A DNA stretch of 64,000 nucleotides, from contig JAEUSU010000020.1 of the NCBI GenBank assembly GCA_016788635.1, positions 62,001-126,000 on the forward strand, in the 5' to 3' direction. Position 1 is the stretch's first letter. The number at the start of each line of letters is the position of its first letter. Of this stretch, positions 9,349 through 18,997 are shown piece after piece. The notes beneath the pieces are model-generated. The model ran no database searches and was not told where the DNA came from. It saw only the letters and a list, made by a program, of their open reading frames with translations. A program made the translations under genes and the position numbers. The DNA comes from Flavobacteriales bacterium. GTDB lineage: Bacteria; Bacteroidota; Bacteroidia; Flavobacteriales_F; PHOS-HE28.

Positions 9349-11421
9349 ATGCGTTCCTCCGGCGTGCGTGTCCTATTGGTGCTGGTCCTTTTGCTCGGGT
9401 CCATGGCCGCGCGTGCCGTGGTGCTCGATCCGCCTAGCCTGCGGTGCGCGTCTGTGGATCCCGCCGGGGATGTTACGCTCACCTGGGTCATCCCACCGGA
9501 TCCCAACGGCGACTTCGACCATTACGACATCTTCCACGCCAACGCGGTCGGTGGGCCATTCACGCTCATTGGTGCAGTTGCGCCTTATGCCCAGACCACC
9601 TGGCTGCATGCCGGAGCAGGTGCGGGGTCCGGACCACAGTACTACTATATGGTAACGGTCAGTTCCGGCGCACCTCCGAACAGCAGTTTGCCGAGCGACA
9701 CACTGTCCACGCTCTACCTGCAGGTGAACCAGAGCACGCCGATCGGCAATGCGGTACTGTCCTGGACCGCGCAGCACCTGCCGCCCTTGTCCACGGCTGC
9801 CGCCATGTACGATATCTGGATGGAGTATCCCATTGGCACCTGGCAGGTGGTGGGGCAGACGATCAATACGAACCTGTCCTTTTCTTACCCCATCTCGATC
9901 TGTGAGGACTCGCTCACCTTCCGTGTTTCCCTGACCAACGACCAAGGCTGCAGCTCCTTCAGCAATCTGGATGGTGACGAGTTCGTGGACGCCACGCCAC
10001 CCAGTTCTCCCATTGTGGTGACGGCATCGGTTGATACCGCCACGGGCCTGGCCACCATCACCTGGTTGCCGAGCCCTGAAGGCGATACCGATGCGTACAT
10101 CATCGTGCTCACCACACCCGGTGGTAACATCATCATCGATACCGTGTGGGGGCAGTTCACCAACACCTACATCTGGCTGTTGAGCAACGCGGCCAATGGG
10201 GCGGAATCGTTCACCGTGGCGGCTTTCGATACCTGCTGGACAGGCAGCCCACCCAGCCCCAACACCAGCGCCACCCTGGCCTCGCACCGCACCATTTACA
10301 CCAGCACCACACATGACAAGTGCGCGGGCGAGGTCACCGTATCGTGGACACCATATGTAGGCTGGCCTGTGCAGACCTACGAGGTGCATGCGCGCATGGG
10401 CACCGGCGCGTGGTTCCAGTTGGGCACTTTCGGCCCCACGGTGACCAGTGCGCTTCACAGCGGTGTTCCACCATCCACGTTGTGTTGCTACGTGGTGAAG
10501 GCGATCCGCGAGGACGGCACCTTCGTGCTGAGCAACAAGGCATGCCGCTTCACGGACTACCCGCCCATTCCCGCGTTCAACTACCTCGCCACGGTCACCG
10601 TGTTGGAGAAGGACCACATTCTGGTGCAGGACCTGGTGGACATGACCGCGCAGGCCAAGCGCTATCGTTTGCAGCGGTCGGATAATGGCGGGCCTTGGGT
10701 GGAGATCGCCCAGGCACCGGGCACACTCGGCCCGCTCGTGGACTTCAATGATCTGGATGTGGTCACGAACGAGCGCAGCTATCAATACCGCGTGGTGGTG
10801 GATGACAGCTGCGGTACGGAGGCGCTCACCAGCAACATCGGCACGTCCATTCTCCTGTTCGCCGAGGCGGACCTCACCGGGGTGAACAGGCTGCGTTGGA
10901 ACGGCTACATGCAATGGGATGGAGGCGTGGCGGGCTACAACATCTACCGGTCCGTGCAAGGCGATCCTTACACGCTCATCGCCACGAACCCGCAGGACAT
11001 CTGGAACTTCACCGATGACGTGGGTGACCTGATCACTACCAATGGCCGCTTCTGTTACATCGTGGAAGCGGTGGAAACGGGCAATCCATTCGGTGCCAAC
11101 GCCTACGCCCGCAGCAACGAGGCCTGTGCCGTGCAGGAGCTCTCGATCTTCATCCCGAACGCTTTCATCCACGGCGGCTACAACAATTCCTTCAAGCCGG
11201 TGCTCGCCTTCGCCGATGTGAACGGGTATGAGTTCACCATCTTCAACCGATGGGGCCAGTCCATCTGGACCACCAATGATCCTGAGGAGGCGTGGAAGGG
11301 GCAGGTGAACGGGAACTTCGTTCCACAAGGCGTGTATGCCTATTACTGTGCAGTGAAGGATGGCCGTGGCAACTTCATCGAGAAGCGAGGCACGGTCACC
11401 TTCATATGGGGCCAGGAGTAG
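9349..11421 (+). CDS. Secreted multi-domain protein with type B T9SS (gliding-motility-associated) C-terminal domain
   Basis: Predicted cell-surface or secreted protein of 690 residues. It has a signal peptide (MRSSGVRVLLVLVLLLGSMAARA), then a series of fibronectin-III-like beta-sandwich modules with recurring patterns such as VTLTWVIPPDPNGDFDHYDI, ATITWLPSPEGDTDAYI and RLRWNGYMQWDGGVAGYNIY. The last about 90 residues (IFIPNAF, FTIFNRWGQSIW, GVYAYYC) form the gliding-motility-associated C-terminal domain, the type B signal for T9SS export. No enzymatic domain is visible, so an adhesive or structural role is likely. The start at 9349 is the ATG directly before the signal peptide; a TATCTTCC -7-like octamer lies at 9322-9329. 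Confidence 0.85.
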   Translation: MRSSGVRVLLVLVLLLGSMAARAVVLDPPSLRCASVDPAGDVTLTWVIPPDPNGDFDHYDIFHANAVGGPFTLIGAVAPYAQTTWLHAGAGAGSGPQYYYMVTVSSGAPPNSSLPSDTLSTLYLQVNQSTPIGNAVLSWTAQHLPPLSTAAAMYDIWMEYPIGTWQVVGQTINTNLSFSYPISICEDSLTFRVSLTNDQGCSSFSNLDGDEFVDATPPSSPIVVTASVDTATGLATITWLPSPEGDTDAYIIVLTTPGGNIIIDTVWGQFTNTYIWLLSNAANGAESFTVAAFDTCWTGSPPSPNTSATLASHRTIYTSTTHDKCAGEVTVSWTPYVGWPVQTYEVHARMGTGAWFQLGTFGPTVTSALHSGVPPSTLCCYVVKAIREDGTFVLSNKACRFTDYPPIPAFNYLATVTVLEKDHILVQDLVDMTAQAKRYRLQRSDNGGPWVEIAQAPGTLGPLVDFNDLDVVTNERSYQYRVVVDDSCGTEALTSNIGTSILLFAEADLTGVNRLRWNGYMQWDGGVAGYNIYRSVQGDPYTLIATNPQDIWNFTDDVGDLITTNGRFCYIVEAVETGNPFGANAYARSNEACAVQELSIFIPNAFIHGGYNNSFKPVLAFADVNGYEFTIFNRWGQSIWTTNDPEEAWKGQVNGNFVPQGVYAYYCAVKDGRGNFIEKRGTVTFIWGQE

Positions 11422-11563
11422 CTCATCTCGGTCGATCTCTGGAATTGGAGCATGTGGGGAATGTGAATAGGTGGCTTTGCATGGAAGCGAATGGCCGTAG
11501 GGCTTTGGGCTCAGGAGAAGGCGACAGGCATCCATCCACAGCCTTTGATCCCGCCGCAGTGCC

Positions 11564-11571
11564 TACTTTTG
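11564..11571 (+). promoter_or_regulatory. Predicted promoter of guaB, probably giving a leaderless mRNA
   Basis: TACTTTTG, a perfect TAnnTTTG match, ends only 3 nt before the ATG at 11575. With the usual 3-6 nt between this element and the start site, transcription would begin at or next to the A of the start codon. A TTG lies 16 nt upstream, shorter than the normal 19-21. Confidence 0.6.
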
Positions 11572-11574
11572 TGC

Positions 11575-13107
11575 ATGGATCGCCCCGCTACCCTTTCCTC
11601 CAAGTCACGACCTGCCGACAGCGCACAGCCCAACGGTCTGGCCGTTAGTGACAAGTTCTCCACCGAAGGATTCACGTACGACGATGTGCTGCTGGTGCCC
11701 GCCTACAGCGAGGTGCTGCCGCGCGAGGTCGACATCCGCACCCGGTTCACCAGGGGCATCTCCCTGAACATTCCCGTGGTAAGCTCCGCCATGGATACGG
11801 TGACCGGCTGGGAGTTGGCCGTTGCCATTGCGCAGCAAGGGGGCATCGGGGTCATCCATAAGAACCAGAGCGTGGCCGAACAAGCCAACGAGGTACGCCG
11901 CGTGAAGCGCAGTGAGAGCGGCATGATCATGGACCCCGTGAAGCTGGAGGAGGGCGCACGCGTAGGTGATGCCCTGCGCTTGATGGCCGAGCACCGCATT
12001 GGTGGCATACCCGTGGTGAATGCGCACAACAAACTGGTGGGCATTGTCACCAACCGCGACCTGCGTTTCGAGAAACGCATGGACCGCCCCGTGAGCGAGG
12101 TGATGACCAGCCAGCACATCATCACCGCACGGCCGGACACCACCATGGCGCAGGCCGAGGAGATCCTGCAGCAGCACAAGATCGAGAAGCTGCCTGTGAC
12201 GGACACCACCGGCATGCTGGTGGGGCTGATCACCTACAAGGACATCATCAAACTGAAGCAGCGGCCCAATGCCTGCAAGGACCACCTGGGCCGCCTGCGC
12301 GTGGCTGCTGCCATCGGCATCGCCGCGGACAGCCTGGAGCGTGCCGCCGCACTGGTGGAGGCTGGTGTGGACGCACTTGTGATCGACACGGCGCACGGCC
12401 ACTCACGCGGGGTGCTGGACATGCTACGCCGCGTGAAGGATGCGCACGGCCGTGTACAAGTGGTGGTCGGTAACATCGCCACGGGCGAGGCCGCAAAGGC
12501 CTTGGTTGATGCCGGTGCGGACGCGGTGAAAGTGGGCATCGGGCCTGGCAGCATCTGCACCACGCGTGTCATTGCAGGCGTGGGCGTACCACAACTGACC
12601 GCCGTGCACGAATGTGCACGTGCCATCGCTGGCAGCGGTGTGCCCGTGATCGCCGATGGCGGCATCCGCTATACTGGCGATGTGGTGAAGGCCCTGGCCG
12701 GAGGTGGTGACACCGTGATGATCGGCAGCATGTTCGCCGGGGTGGAGGAGAGCCCGGGCGAGACCATCATATACGAAGGCCGTCGTTTCAAGGCGTACCG
12801 CGGCATGGGTAGCATCGAGGCCATGCAGCAGGGCAGCAAGGACCGCTACTTCCAGGACATGGAGGACGACATCAAAAAACTCGTTCCCGAAGGCATCAGC
12901 GGGCGTGTGCCGTACAAAGGAAAGTTGCACGAGGTGGTGCACCAGATCGTGGGCGGCCTGCGCGCTGGCATGGGCTATTGCGGCGCCAAGGACATCGCCG
13001 CTTTACAGCAGGCGCGGTTCATTCGTATCACCTCGGCCGGTGTGAAGGAGAGCCACCCGCACGATGTGTTCATCACACGCGAGGCGCCGAACTACAGCCA
13101 CCTGTAG
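11575..13107 (+). CDS. guaB: Inosine-5'-monophosphate dehydrogenase
   Basis: Catalyses the NAD-dependent oxidation of IMP to XMP, the committed step of GMP synthesis, in the cytosol. The protein has a bipartite TIM barrel ([14 protein letters not shown] at the start; [15 protein letters not shown] carrying the catalytic Cys; [16 protein letters not shown]), interrupted by two CBS domains ([12 protein letters not shown] to LKQRPN) and followed by the flap region [18 protein letters not shown] with the Arg-Tyr activator. With the start at 11575 it has 510 residues, slightly longer than usual because of a 25-30-residue polar N-terminal extension. hpt, another purine gene, is also in this window but 37 kb away. 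Confidence 0.97.
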   Translation: MDRPATLSSKSRPADSAQPNGLAVSDKFSTEGFTYDDVLLVPAYSEVLPREVDIRTRFTRGISLNIPVVSSAMDTVTGWELAVAIAQQGGIGVIHKNQSVAEQANEVRRVKRSESGMIMDPVKLEEGARVGDALRLMAEHRIGGIPVVNAHNKLVGIVTNRDLRFEKRMDRPVSEVMTSQHIITARPDTTMAQAEEILQQHKIEKLPVTDTTGMLVGLITYKDIIKLKQRPNACKDHLGRLRVAAAIGIAADSLERAAALVEAGVDALVIDTAHGHSRGVLDMLRRVKDAHGRVQVVVGNIATGEAAKALVDAGADAVKVGIGPGSICTTRVIAGVGVPQLTAVHECARAIAGSGVPVIADGGIRYTGDVVKALAGGGDTVMIGSMFAGVEESPGETIIYEGRRFKAYRGMGSIEAMQQGSKDRYFQDMEDDIKKLVPEGISGRVPYKGKLHEVVHQIVGGLRAGMGYCGAKDIAALQQARFIRITSAGVKESHPHDVFITREAPNYSHL

Positions 13108-13116
13108 ACGGTTTCT

Positions 13117-13848
13117 CTACAAGCTCAACAGGTCCTTGAATCGCGCGGCCTGACGGCGGCTCACTTCCACCTGATCGCCGGGGCCGCTCTGGCCGGGTGC
13201 GGGCTTGAGCTTCACGAGCAGCCCTCCGCTGAACCAGGGCTCGATCTTGTCCACGTGCCGCAGGTTCACGATGTGCTTACGGCTGGCGCGGAAGAAGACC
13301 AGCGGATCGAGTTTTTTCTCCAGGTTGTTCAGGCTGCGCAGCACCAGTGGTTTCTGGTCTTGGAACAGCACGCGTACATAGTTGCCTTCACTCTGGAACA
13401 GGCGTACATCCTTCAGTGTGACGAACCAACATTTCTCGCCGTCGCGCAGGAAGATCTGGTCGTCGGCATGCAGCATGTCGCGTTGCGGCAGGTCACTGTC
13501 GCCGGTGCGTGGCACCTTGGCCAGTGCGGCTTCGAGGCGTGAGGGATCGACGGGTTTCAGGACGTAGTCCAGCGCGTTCACCTGGAATGCGCGGATGGCA
13601 TGCTCGTCGTAGGCGGTGACGAAGATGACGTGCGGCGCAGGGTCCAGTGTTTCCAGCAATTCGAAGCCGGTGCGGCCGGGCATCTGCACGTCCAGGAAGA
13701 TGAGGTCGGGGCGCAGTTCGGCGATGAGCTTCTCGGCCTCATCGGCATTGGCTGCCTCGCCCACCACCTCCACCTCGGGGTGTATCTCCAGCAGTGAAGT
13801 GAGTTCCTTGCGGGCCAGGCGTTCGTCGTCAATGATCAGGGCTTTCAT
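13117..13848 (-). CDS. LytTR-family response regulator
   Basis: DNA-binding two-component regulator of 243 residues. The receiver domain (1-115) has the acidic pair in MKALIIDDER, phospho-acceptor Asp53 (FLDVQMPG), Thr78 and Lys98 (LKPVD). The LytTR domain (about 140-243) has the expected SEGNYVRVLF, FFRASRKHIVNLRHVDKI and basic C-terminal segments that bind direct repeats. The ATG at 13848 is preferred over a TTG at 13863 because it begins the receiver fold directly. It lies 11 nt after the sensor gene, so the pair is one operon. Confidence 0.93.
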   Translation of the reverse strand: MKALIIDDERLARKELTSLLEIHPEVEVVGEAANADEAEKLIAELRPDLIFLDVQMPGRTGFELLETLDPAPHVIFVTAYDEHAIRAFQVNALDYVLKPVDPSRLEAALAKVPRTGDSDLPQRDMLHADDQIFLRDGEKCWFVTLKDVRLFQSEGNYVRVLFQDQKPLVLRSLNNLEKKLDPLVFFRASRKHIVNLRHVDKIEPWFSGGLLVKLKPAPGQSGPGDQVEVSRRQAARFKDLLSL

Positions 13849-13859
13849 GCGTGCAGTGT

Positions 13860-14957
13860 TCAATGGTCTTGAATGGTGGCAGCGGCTTGTTTGGAGAACG
13901 TGGGGTGGTCCAGCGGGATGCCCACTTCCGTGATCACATGACCGTCCTGTTCGCGGATCTTCAAGAAAGCATGATCGCCGAACAGCATGCGCAGCCGTTG
14001 CGCGGTGTTCTGCAGGCCTATGCCCGTGCCTTCGCTACGTCCCTTGTTGCTGTTCAACTTGCCGCTGTTCTTCACGGTAAGCAGCAGGTGGCTTTCGTTA
14101 TGGCGCGCAGCAATGACCACCTCGCCACCGGCGGTAAGGTGCGCAATGCCATGGCGCACGGCATTCTCGGCCAGCGTCTGAAGCATCATGGGCGGCACGG
14201 GGTCGCGTTCCAGGCCGGGTTCCACGTCGAAATGCACGCGGAGCCGCTCTTCAAAGCGCATCATCTCCAGGTCGAGGTAGGCGCGCACAATGTCAAGCTC
14301 CTCGCCGAGTGGCACGGTGTCGCGCTTCACGGTCATCATGCTGTTGCGCAGGATGGCGCTGAGCTGGGTGATGGCCTGCTTGGCGCGCGCGGGGTCCTCG
14401 TCCACCAAGGCGCGTATGCCGTTGAGGGCGTTGAACATGAAGTGCGGATTCAGCTGGCGGCGCAGGTTGCTCAGCTGGTTCTCACGGTTGGCGGTCTCCA
14501 GCCGAAGGATGCGGATCTCCTCCCGCCGTGCCCGGCTGAAGTAGTGAAAGGCCATGTAGGCCACCGCCCAGGCGAAGAGCAACATGGTCCACCCAAGGAA
14601 CTTGCCGAAGAGGCTCGTGACCGTGGCACCGAGGATGGGGGCCAGGCTGGCATAGACCAACACGTGCAGTGGTACTTGGATCACCAGTGCCAGTGAGCCG
14701 AAGAGCACGGCGGCAAGGACCAGCCGGGGAAGCAGGCTGGCGATGTCAAGTGCCAGCCAGCCTTTGCGCAGGATGTGCAGGCGCATGAGGTGGCTGGCCA
14801 GTATGCCCAGACCAGCCTCTGTGGCGATCGCCAGGCTGATGCCTTCATTGATGTTGCCGTTGAGGTGGTTCCACCATACGAGCACACCCATGCACAGGCC
14901 CCAGCCCAACACCTGGGTGGCCCAGTAGATCACTTTCAACGGGATGCGCCGGAACAT
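13860..14957 (-). CDS. LytS/YehU-type sensor histidine kinase
   Basis: Membrane sensor of 365 residues. Four hydrophobic stretches (about 8-30, 40-60, 75-100, 104-138) form the N-terminal membrane part. The His_kinase domain follows, with RRQLNPHFMFNALNG (167-180), in which His172 is the likely phospho-acceptor. The ATPase domain has PPMMLQTLAENAVRHGI (N box) and GTGIGLQNTAQRL (G box). No extracellular ligand-binding domain is visible, so the signal is probably sensed in or near the membrane. Partner of the LytTR regulator directly downstream. Confidence 0.93.
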   Translation of the reverse strand: MFRRIPLKVIYWATQVLGWGLCMGVLVWWNHLNGNINEGISLAIATEAGLGILASHLMRLHILRKGWLALDIASLLPRLVLAAVLFGSLALVIQVPLHVLVYASLAPILGATVTSLFGKFLGWTMLLFAWAVAYMAFHYFSRARREEIRILRLETANRENQLSNLRRQLNPHFMFNALNGIRALVDEDPARAKQAITQLSAILRNSMMTVKRDTVPLGEELDIVRAYLDLEMMRFEERLRVHFDVEPGLERDPVPPMMLQTLAENAVRHGIAHLTAGGEVVIAARHNESHLLLTVKNSGKLNSNKGRSEGTGIGLQNTAQRLRMLFGDHAFLKIREQDGHVITEVGIPLDHPTFSKQAAATIQDH

Positions 14958-14965
14958 CTTCGCTG

Positions 14966-14973
14966 TGAAAGTA
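14966..14973 (-). promoter_or_regulatory. Predicted start-proximal -7 element of the LytS/LytTR operon
   Basis: TACTTTCA on the minus strand ends 8 nt before the ATG at 14957. It resembles TACCTTCA at two other gene starts in the window (15039 and 45740). Confidence 0.4.
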
Positions 14974-15038
14974 GCTGCCTGCTAAGGGAATGCATGCGGC
15001 GATCCACGAGCGGCATCTGCACTGCGTCAGCGGCCGCC

Positions 15039-15046
15039 TACCTTCA
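15039..15046 (+). promoter_or_regulatory. Predicted start-proximal -7 element of the ACP phosphodiesterase gene
   Basis: TACCTTCA ends 8 nt before the ATG at 15055. The identical octamer lies 4 nt before the Rieske gene start at 45735. Confidence 0.4.
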
Positions 15047-15054
15047 GCGCTCGC

Positions 15055-15642
15055 ATGAACTTCCTGGCGCATTTGTACCTGAGCGGGGAGGACCCCGGTG
15101 TGATCACCGGCAACTTCATGGGGGACAGCGTGAAAGGCAGGGACCTTCAGCATTTGCAACCTTCTGTGGCGCTGGGGGTTAGGTTGCACCGCGCCATCGA
15201 TCATTTCACCGATACGCACCCCTTGACGGGAACCGCCCGGGAGCGCCTGCGTACACATTCAGGACGCTATGCCGGCGTGGCGCTGGATATGATCTACGAC
15301 CACCTGCTGGCATCGTCCTGGCCGGAATGGCACGCCGAACCACTTCCCCGCTACGCCCAGCGCATGTACCACCTGCTCCAGCAACACAGCCACCTGATGC
15401 CGCCACGCACGCGGCAGATGCTGCCATACGTGGTGGCCGGGGACTGGCTGGGGTCCTATGCCCGTGAAGAAGGGCTGGCCCGGGCGCTGGATGGCCTTTC
15501 ACGCCGCGCACGCGAAGCGGACCGGCTGAAGGGCGCCGAACAGGTGCTTCGCACCCATCGCTTGGCCTTCGAGGATGAGTTCCGGGTCTTCCTGCCCGCG
15601 CTCATCCAGCACATCCAACCCATGCTCCATGCGCCGGCGTGA
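15055..15642 (+). CDS. acpH: Acyl carrier protein phosphodiesterase
   Basis: AcpH-type enzymes remove the 4'-phosphopantetheine group from acyl carrier protein; they belong to the HD-like DUF479 family. The 195-residue product has the family length and its N-terminal signature MNFLAHLYLSGEDP, GNFMGDSVKG, and the metal-region GVRLHRAIDHFTDTHP, plus DMIYDHLLASSW. The 3' end overlaps the next gene by 14 nt, which suggests coupling. Confidence 0.85.
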   Translation: MNFLAHLYLSGEDPGVITGNFMGDSVKGRDLQHLQPSVALGVRLHRAIDHFTDTHPLTGTARERLRTHSGRYAGVALDMIYDHLLASSWPEWHAEPLPRYAQRMYHLLQQHSHLMPPRTRQMLPYVVAGDWLGSYAREEGLARALDGLSRRAREADRLKGAEQVLRTHRLAFEDEFRVFLPALIQHIQPMLHAPA

Positions 15643-17140
15643 GGTCATTGGCATAGCGGCCGGGGCGGTGGCCCTGTGCGCGGCCATCCTCTGGTGGCCG
15701 GAGGCGGGGCTATTGGCTCAGGACCCCTCGCAGGAATATGATGCGCCACTGGTGTATCGGGACCTCGACAGCATCCGCCAGGATACGCTGCGGGTACTGG
15801 TGATCGACCACCCGCTGAGCTATGAAGAATGGCCGCGGGCGGAGACCGGTCTGGAGTATGAATTGTTGGAACGCTTCGCAAAGGCCCAAGGCATGCCCTT
15901 GCGGGCCTTGCGCGTGCAGGACCGGGACAGCTTGTTGATGCTCCTGCAGCAAGGCGCTGGTGACGTGGTGGCCGCACAGATCGGCCCGGCCCCCCGATGG
16001 GGGCGCCGTGTGGCATACTCCGCACCTTACAAGTTCGTATTCCCCGTTCGGGTGCAGCTGCGTGCCCAAGTGGGTGCGCGCGTGCCATCAGATGCCGCCC
16101 GCGTAGGCCCCGCTTCGGATACGGCGTTGATCAGCCCCTGGTCACCATTTCTTGACCAACGGCGTGAGGAACTGGTATGGGTGCGCAGGGCGGGAGAACA
16201 CCGGCCAGCACCGAACCTGCCGCTGCGTATGATGCAGACCCGGGAGGATGTGCTCCAGCCCTTGGTGGAAGTGATCATCGGAGCCCAGGGTGCTGCGCTC
16301 GTCACCTCGGCTGAAGCCGCATGGGCGGCAGACCGGTTCCCACAGTTGACCTTCGAGCCGGTGGACGCCCCCCATGTGGCGCTCTCCTTTGCGGTACGAC
16401 GCAACGCCGACCAGTTGCGCATGGCGTTGAACGACTGGCTGGAGAACGCCGATGAGCAGGAAGCCCGCCGACTGGTCATGAAGGTTTATGGCGAGAAGGT
16501 GCCGAAACGCGGACCCCTGGGGCTGGCACGCAAGGCCACCGTGGAAGGGGACAGCATTTCTCCGTTCGACGACCTGTTCCGTGCGCATGCGGACCGCATG
16601 CCGTACGAATGGGAATTGCTGGCGGCGATCGCCTACAAGGAGTCACGCTTCGACCCCCATGCGGTCTCCAGCATGGGTGCCCAGGGCCTTATGCAGATGA
16701 TGCCCCGCACGGCCGCCCAATTGGGCCTGCCCATGGACGAGGTGCATGCGCTGGACGATCACATCCGAGCGGCATCGAGCTATCTGGCCACCTTGGATAC
16801 GATCTGGATGCGCTCCATACCGGACCGCAATGAACGGCTGCGATTCGTGCTGGCCGCCTACAATGCCGGACCCGGCCATGTGCTGGACGCCCAACGCCTG
16901 GCGGAGCGCATGGGGTTGGATCGCCGGAAATGGGAGGGCCATGTGGAGCGTGCCATCACATTGCTTGCCATGCCGCGCTTTTTCCGCTCAAGGGGGGTGC
17001 AGACCGGCTATTGCAAGGGCAGCCAGACATTCAACTATGTGCGGGATGTGCTGGGTCTTTACCAGCGCTATCGTGCATTGGGCATCCGTCCGGATACGCC
17101 CGTGGCCGAACTGACACAGGCGGAGGAGGAAGCGCCCTGA
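15629..17140 (+). CDS. MltF-like membrane-bound lytic murein transglycosylase
   Basis: Cleaves the MurNAc-GlcNAc bond of peptidoglycan with formation of 1,6-anhydro-MurNAc. The 503-residue product has an N-terminal membrane or signal segment (8-30), a periplasmic solute-binding-like domain (about 50-290) and a C-terminal SLT lysozyme-like domain (about 318-480). The catalytic Glu is E338 in AIAYKESRFDP; MGAQGLMQMMPRTA (349-362) and VLAAYNAGPGHV are also conserved. This is the domain order of MltF. The start at 15629 overlaps acpH. murQ, at 34.8 kb, would act on the products of such enzymes after recycling. Confidence 0.88.
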   Translation: MRRREVIGIAAGAVALCAAILWWPEAGLLAQDPSQEYDAPLVYRDLDSIRQDTLRVLVIDHPLSYEEWPRAETGLEYELLERFAKAQGMPLRALRVQDRDSLLMLLQQGAGDVVAAQIGPAPRWGRRVAYSAPYKFVFPVRVQLRAQVGARVPSDAARVGPASDTALISPWSPFLDQRREELVWVRRAGEHRPAPNLPLRMMQTREDVLQPLVEVIIGAQGAALVTSAEAAWAADRFPQLTFEPVDAPHVALSFAVRRNADQLRMALNDWLENADEQEARRLVMKVYGEKVPKRGPLGLARKATVEGDSISPFDDLFRAHADRMPYEWELLAAIAYKESRFDPHAVSSMGAQGLMQMMPRTAAQLGLPMDEVHALDDHIRAASSYLATLDTIWMRSIPDRNERLRFVLAAYNAGPGHVLDAQRLAERMGLDRRKWEGHVERAITLLAMPRFFRSRGVQTGYCKGSQTFNYVRDVLGLYQRYRALGIRPDTPVAELTQAEEEAP

Positions 17141-17198
17141 GGAGCGGCATTGCAAGGATGCCGTATATCGGCGTTCCTGCAGGCAAGGTCGGTCCTCC

Positions 17199-17206
17199 TA
17201 CTTTTC
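17199..17206 (+). promoter_or_regulatory. Predicted start-proximal -7 element of the deiminase gene
   Basis: TACTTTTC lies 5 nt before the ATG at 17212 and differs from TAnnTTTG only in the last base. Confidence 0.45.
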
Positions 17207-17211
17207 GGGTC

Positions 17212-18987
17212 ATGAAATCCCTGTTGCCCCTTTTCGCGGGCCTGCTGACCCTGGCCGCGACCGCCCAGACCGAAGGCCTTCCACACACGCTGGCCCCGCA
17301 TGAGGTAGACTTGATCCCTGCGTATCGCGCCTCCCGGGCTGCGGAAGCGCGCGGCATCACCTCGCCGCCTGCTTTTCCCGTGCGCACCATGGCCGAGTGG
17401 GAGGAGGTGCAAAGCCTGGTGATCACCTGGACCAGCTTCACGGGCATACTGAAACAGATCGTGCGTTATGCCAAAGAGGAGTGCGAAGTGATCATCGTGT
17501 GCAGCAATGCAGCGAACGTCATCAGCTATTTGAACAACACCAGCTTCGGTGGGCCACTGCCGGACCTCAACAACATCACCTTTCTGGTGAAGCCCTACAA
17601 CAGCATCTGGGTGCGGGACTATGGCCCGGAGACGATCTACCGCAATGAGGTGGATAGCGTGATGCTGCTCGATTGGCTATACAACCGCCCGCGTCCGCTG
17701 GATGATGCGGTGTCGGATGAATTGGCGACCTACAAGGGCATTCCCATCTACAGCACCACAGCGGCCCCGTACGACCTGGTGCACACCGGTGGCAACTTCA
17801 TGGCGGATGGTTTCGGTACGGCCTTCAGCAGTGAACTGGTGGATGAGGAGAACGGTCCATTCGGGGACTACAACACCACCGTCCGTACCTCGGCCGGTGT
17901 GGATTCCATGATGCACTGGTTCATGGGCATCCAGCCGGGGCGTTACATCAAGCTCACCCAATTGCTGTACGACAACATCAACCACATCGACATGCACATG
18001 AAGTTGCTGGATGAGGAGACGTTGCTCGTGGGTGAGTTCCCTGCCGGCTTGAGCGACGGTCCGCAGATCGAGCAGAACATCCAGTACATCCTCAACAATT
18101 ACAATTCCGTATTCGGCACTCCATACCGCCTGGTGCGCGTACCCATGCCACCCAGCACAACGGGCAGCTTTCCTCCGAATGCGAGCTATCGGACATACGC
18201 CAACAACATCTTCATCAACAAGACCGTGCTCGTGCCCACCTACCGTGAGCAGTACGACACCACCGGGCTGCGCATCCTGCGCGAGTCACTGCCTGGGTAT
18301 CGTGTGATCGGCATTGATTGCGATGACAGTGGGCAGAACATCATCGGCCAGAGCGGTGCCATTCATTGCATCACCAAGGCGATCGGGGTGGACGATCCCC
18401 TGCTCATCAGCCACCAGCGTCTGCAGGATACGTATGATGCCATGAACCCTTATTTGGTGGATGCCTACATCAAGCACCGCACGGGTATTGCAGGTGCCGA
18501 GCTGTACTGGACCACCGATACCACGGCTGGGTATTCGCCGGTGGCGATGACCAGTGTGGGTGGCGATCATTGGGAGGCCTTGATACCGGCACACCCTGCG
18601 GGCACGGAGATCTACTACTACATCCACGCCACGGCGAACAGTGGCAAAGAGCAGGTGAGGCCCATTGTGGCACCGCAGGGCTGGTGGCGCTTCCGCGTGC
18701 TGGATGTGAGCACGGGCCTGGCGGATGTCAACCGCTCCGCGATCACATCATTGTACCCGAACCCCGCGATGGACCTGCTCATCACCACCCTCGAAGTGGC
18801 GGCCGGGCGAACGATATCAGTGGAAATACTGGACGCTTCAGGCCGTTCCGTGAAGCAGGTGTGGAACGCGCCGATGCCATCGGATGGCCGTGTGTTCGTG
18901 AGCGTGGCTGGCCTTGCGCCGGGCGTGTACACGCTGGTGGTCGCAGGTGCCCACGGCCGCTCGAGCGCGCGCTTCGCAAAGCAATGA
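17212..18987 (+). CDS. Secreted peptidylarginine/agmatine deiminase-like enzyme with T9SS type A sorting domain
   Basis: The 591-residue protein has a signal peptide (to about 19), a PAD_porph catalytic domain (about 55-400), an Ig-like beta-sandwich (about 425-510, AELYWTTDTTAGYSP to EIYYYIHAT) and a type A T9SS domain (about 520-591, SLYPNPAMDLL to GVYTLVV). Candidate catalytic residues are Asp136 in WVRDYGP, His258 and Asp260 in HIDMH, Asn331/332 in YANNIF and the nucleophile Cys386 in SGAIHC. The order matches the Porphyromonas gingivalis enzyme PPAD, which citrullinates C-terminal arginines. Arg159 and Arg161 in YNRPRP sit at the spacing expected of the PPAD arginines that bind the substrate carboxylate, by unaligned comparison. 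Export and architecture favour protein or peptide arginine over free agmatine as substrate; that is inference. Confidence 0.88.
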   Translation: MKSLLPLFAGLLTLAATAQTEGLPHTLAPHEVDLIPAYRASRAAEARGITSPPAFPVRTMAEWEEVQSLVITWTSFTGILKQIVRYAKEECEVIIVCSNAANVISYLNNTSFGGPLPDLNNITFLVKPYNSIWVRDYGPETIYRNEVDSVMLLDWLYNRPRPLDDAVSDELATYKGIPIYSTTAAPYDLVHTGGNFMADGFGTAFSSELVDEENGPFGDYNTTVRTSAGVDSMMHWFMGIQPGRYIKLTQLLYDNINHIDMHMKLLDEETLLVGEFPAGLSDGPQIEQNIQYILNNYNSVFGTPYRLVRVPMPPSTTGSFPPNASYRTYANNIFINKTVLVPTYREQYDTTGLRILRESLPGYRVIGIDCDDSGQNIIGQSGAIHCITKAIGVDDPLLISHQRLQDTYDAMNPYLVDAYIKHRTGIAGAELYWTTDTTAGYSPVAMTSVGGDHWEALIPAHPAGTEIYYYIHATANSGKEQVRPIVAPQGWWRFRVLDVSTGLADVNRSAITSLYPNPAMDLLITTLEVAAGRTISVEILDASGRSVKQVWNAPMPSDGRVFVSVAGLAPGVYTLVVAGAHGRSSARFAKQ

Positions 18988-18997
18988 TCGCGCTTGA

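Noticed and set aside
9373..11535. 720-codon open frame on the minus strand across the type B T9SS gene
   Set aside because: The plus-strand gene has a signal peptide and a recognisable C-terminal domain; the antisense translation has no domain pattern.
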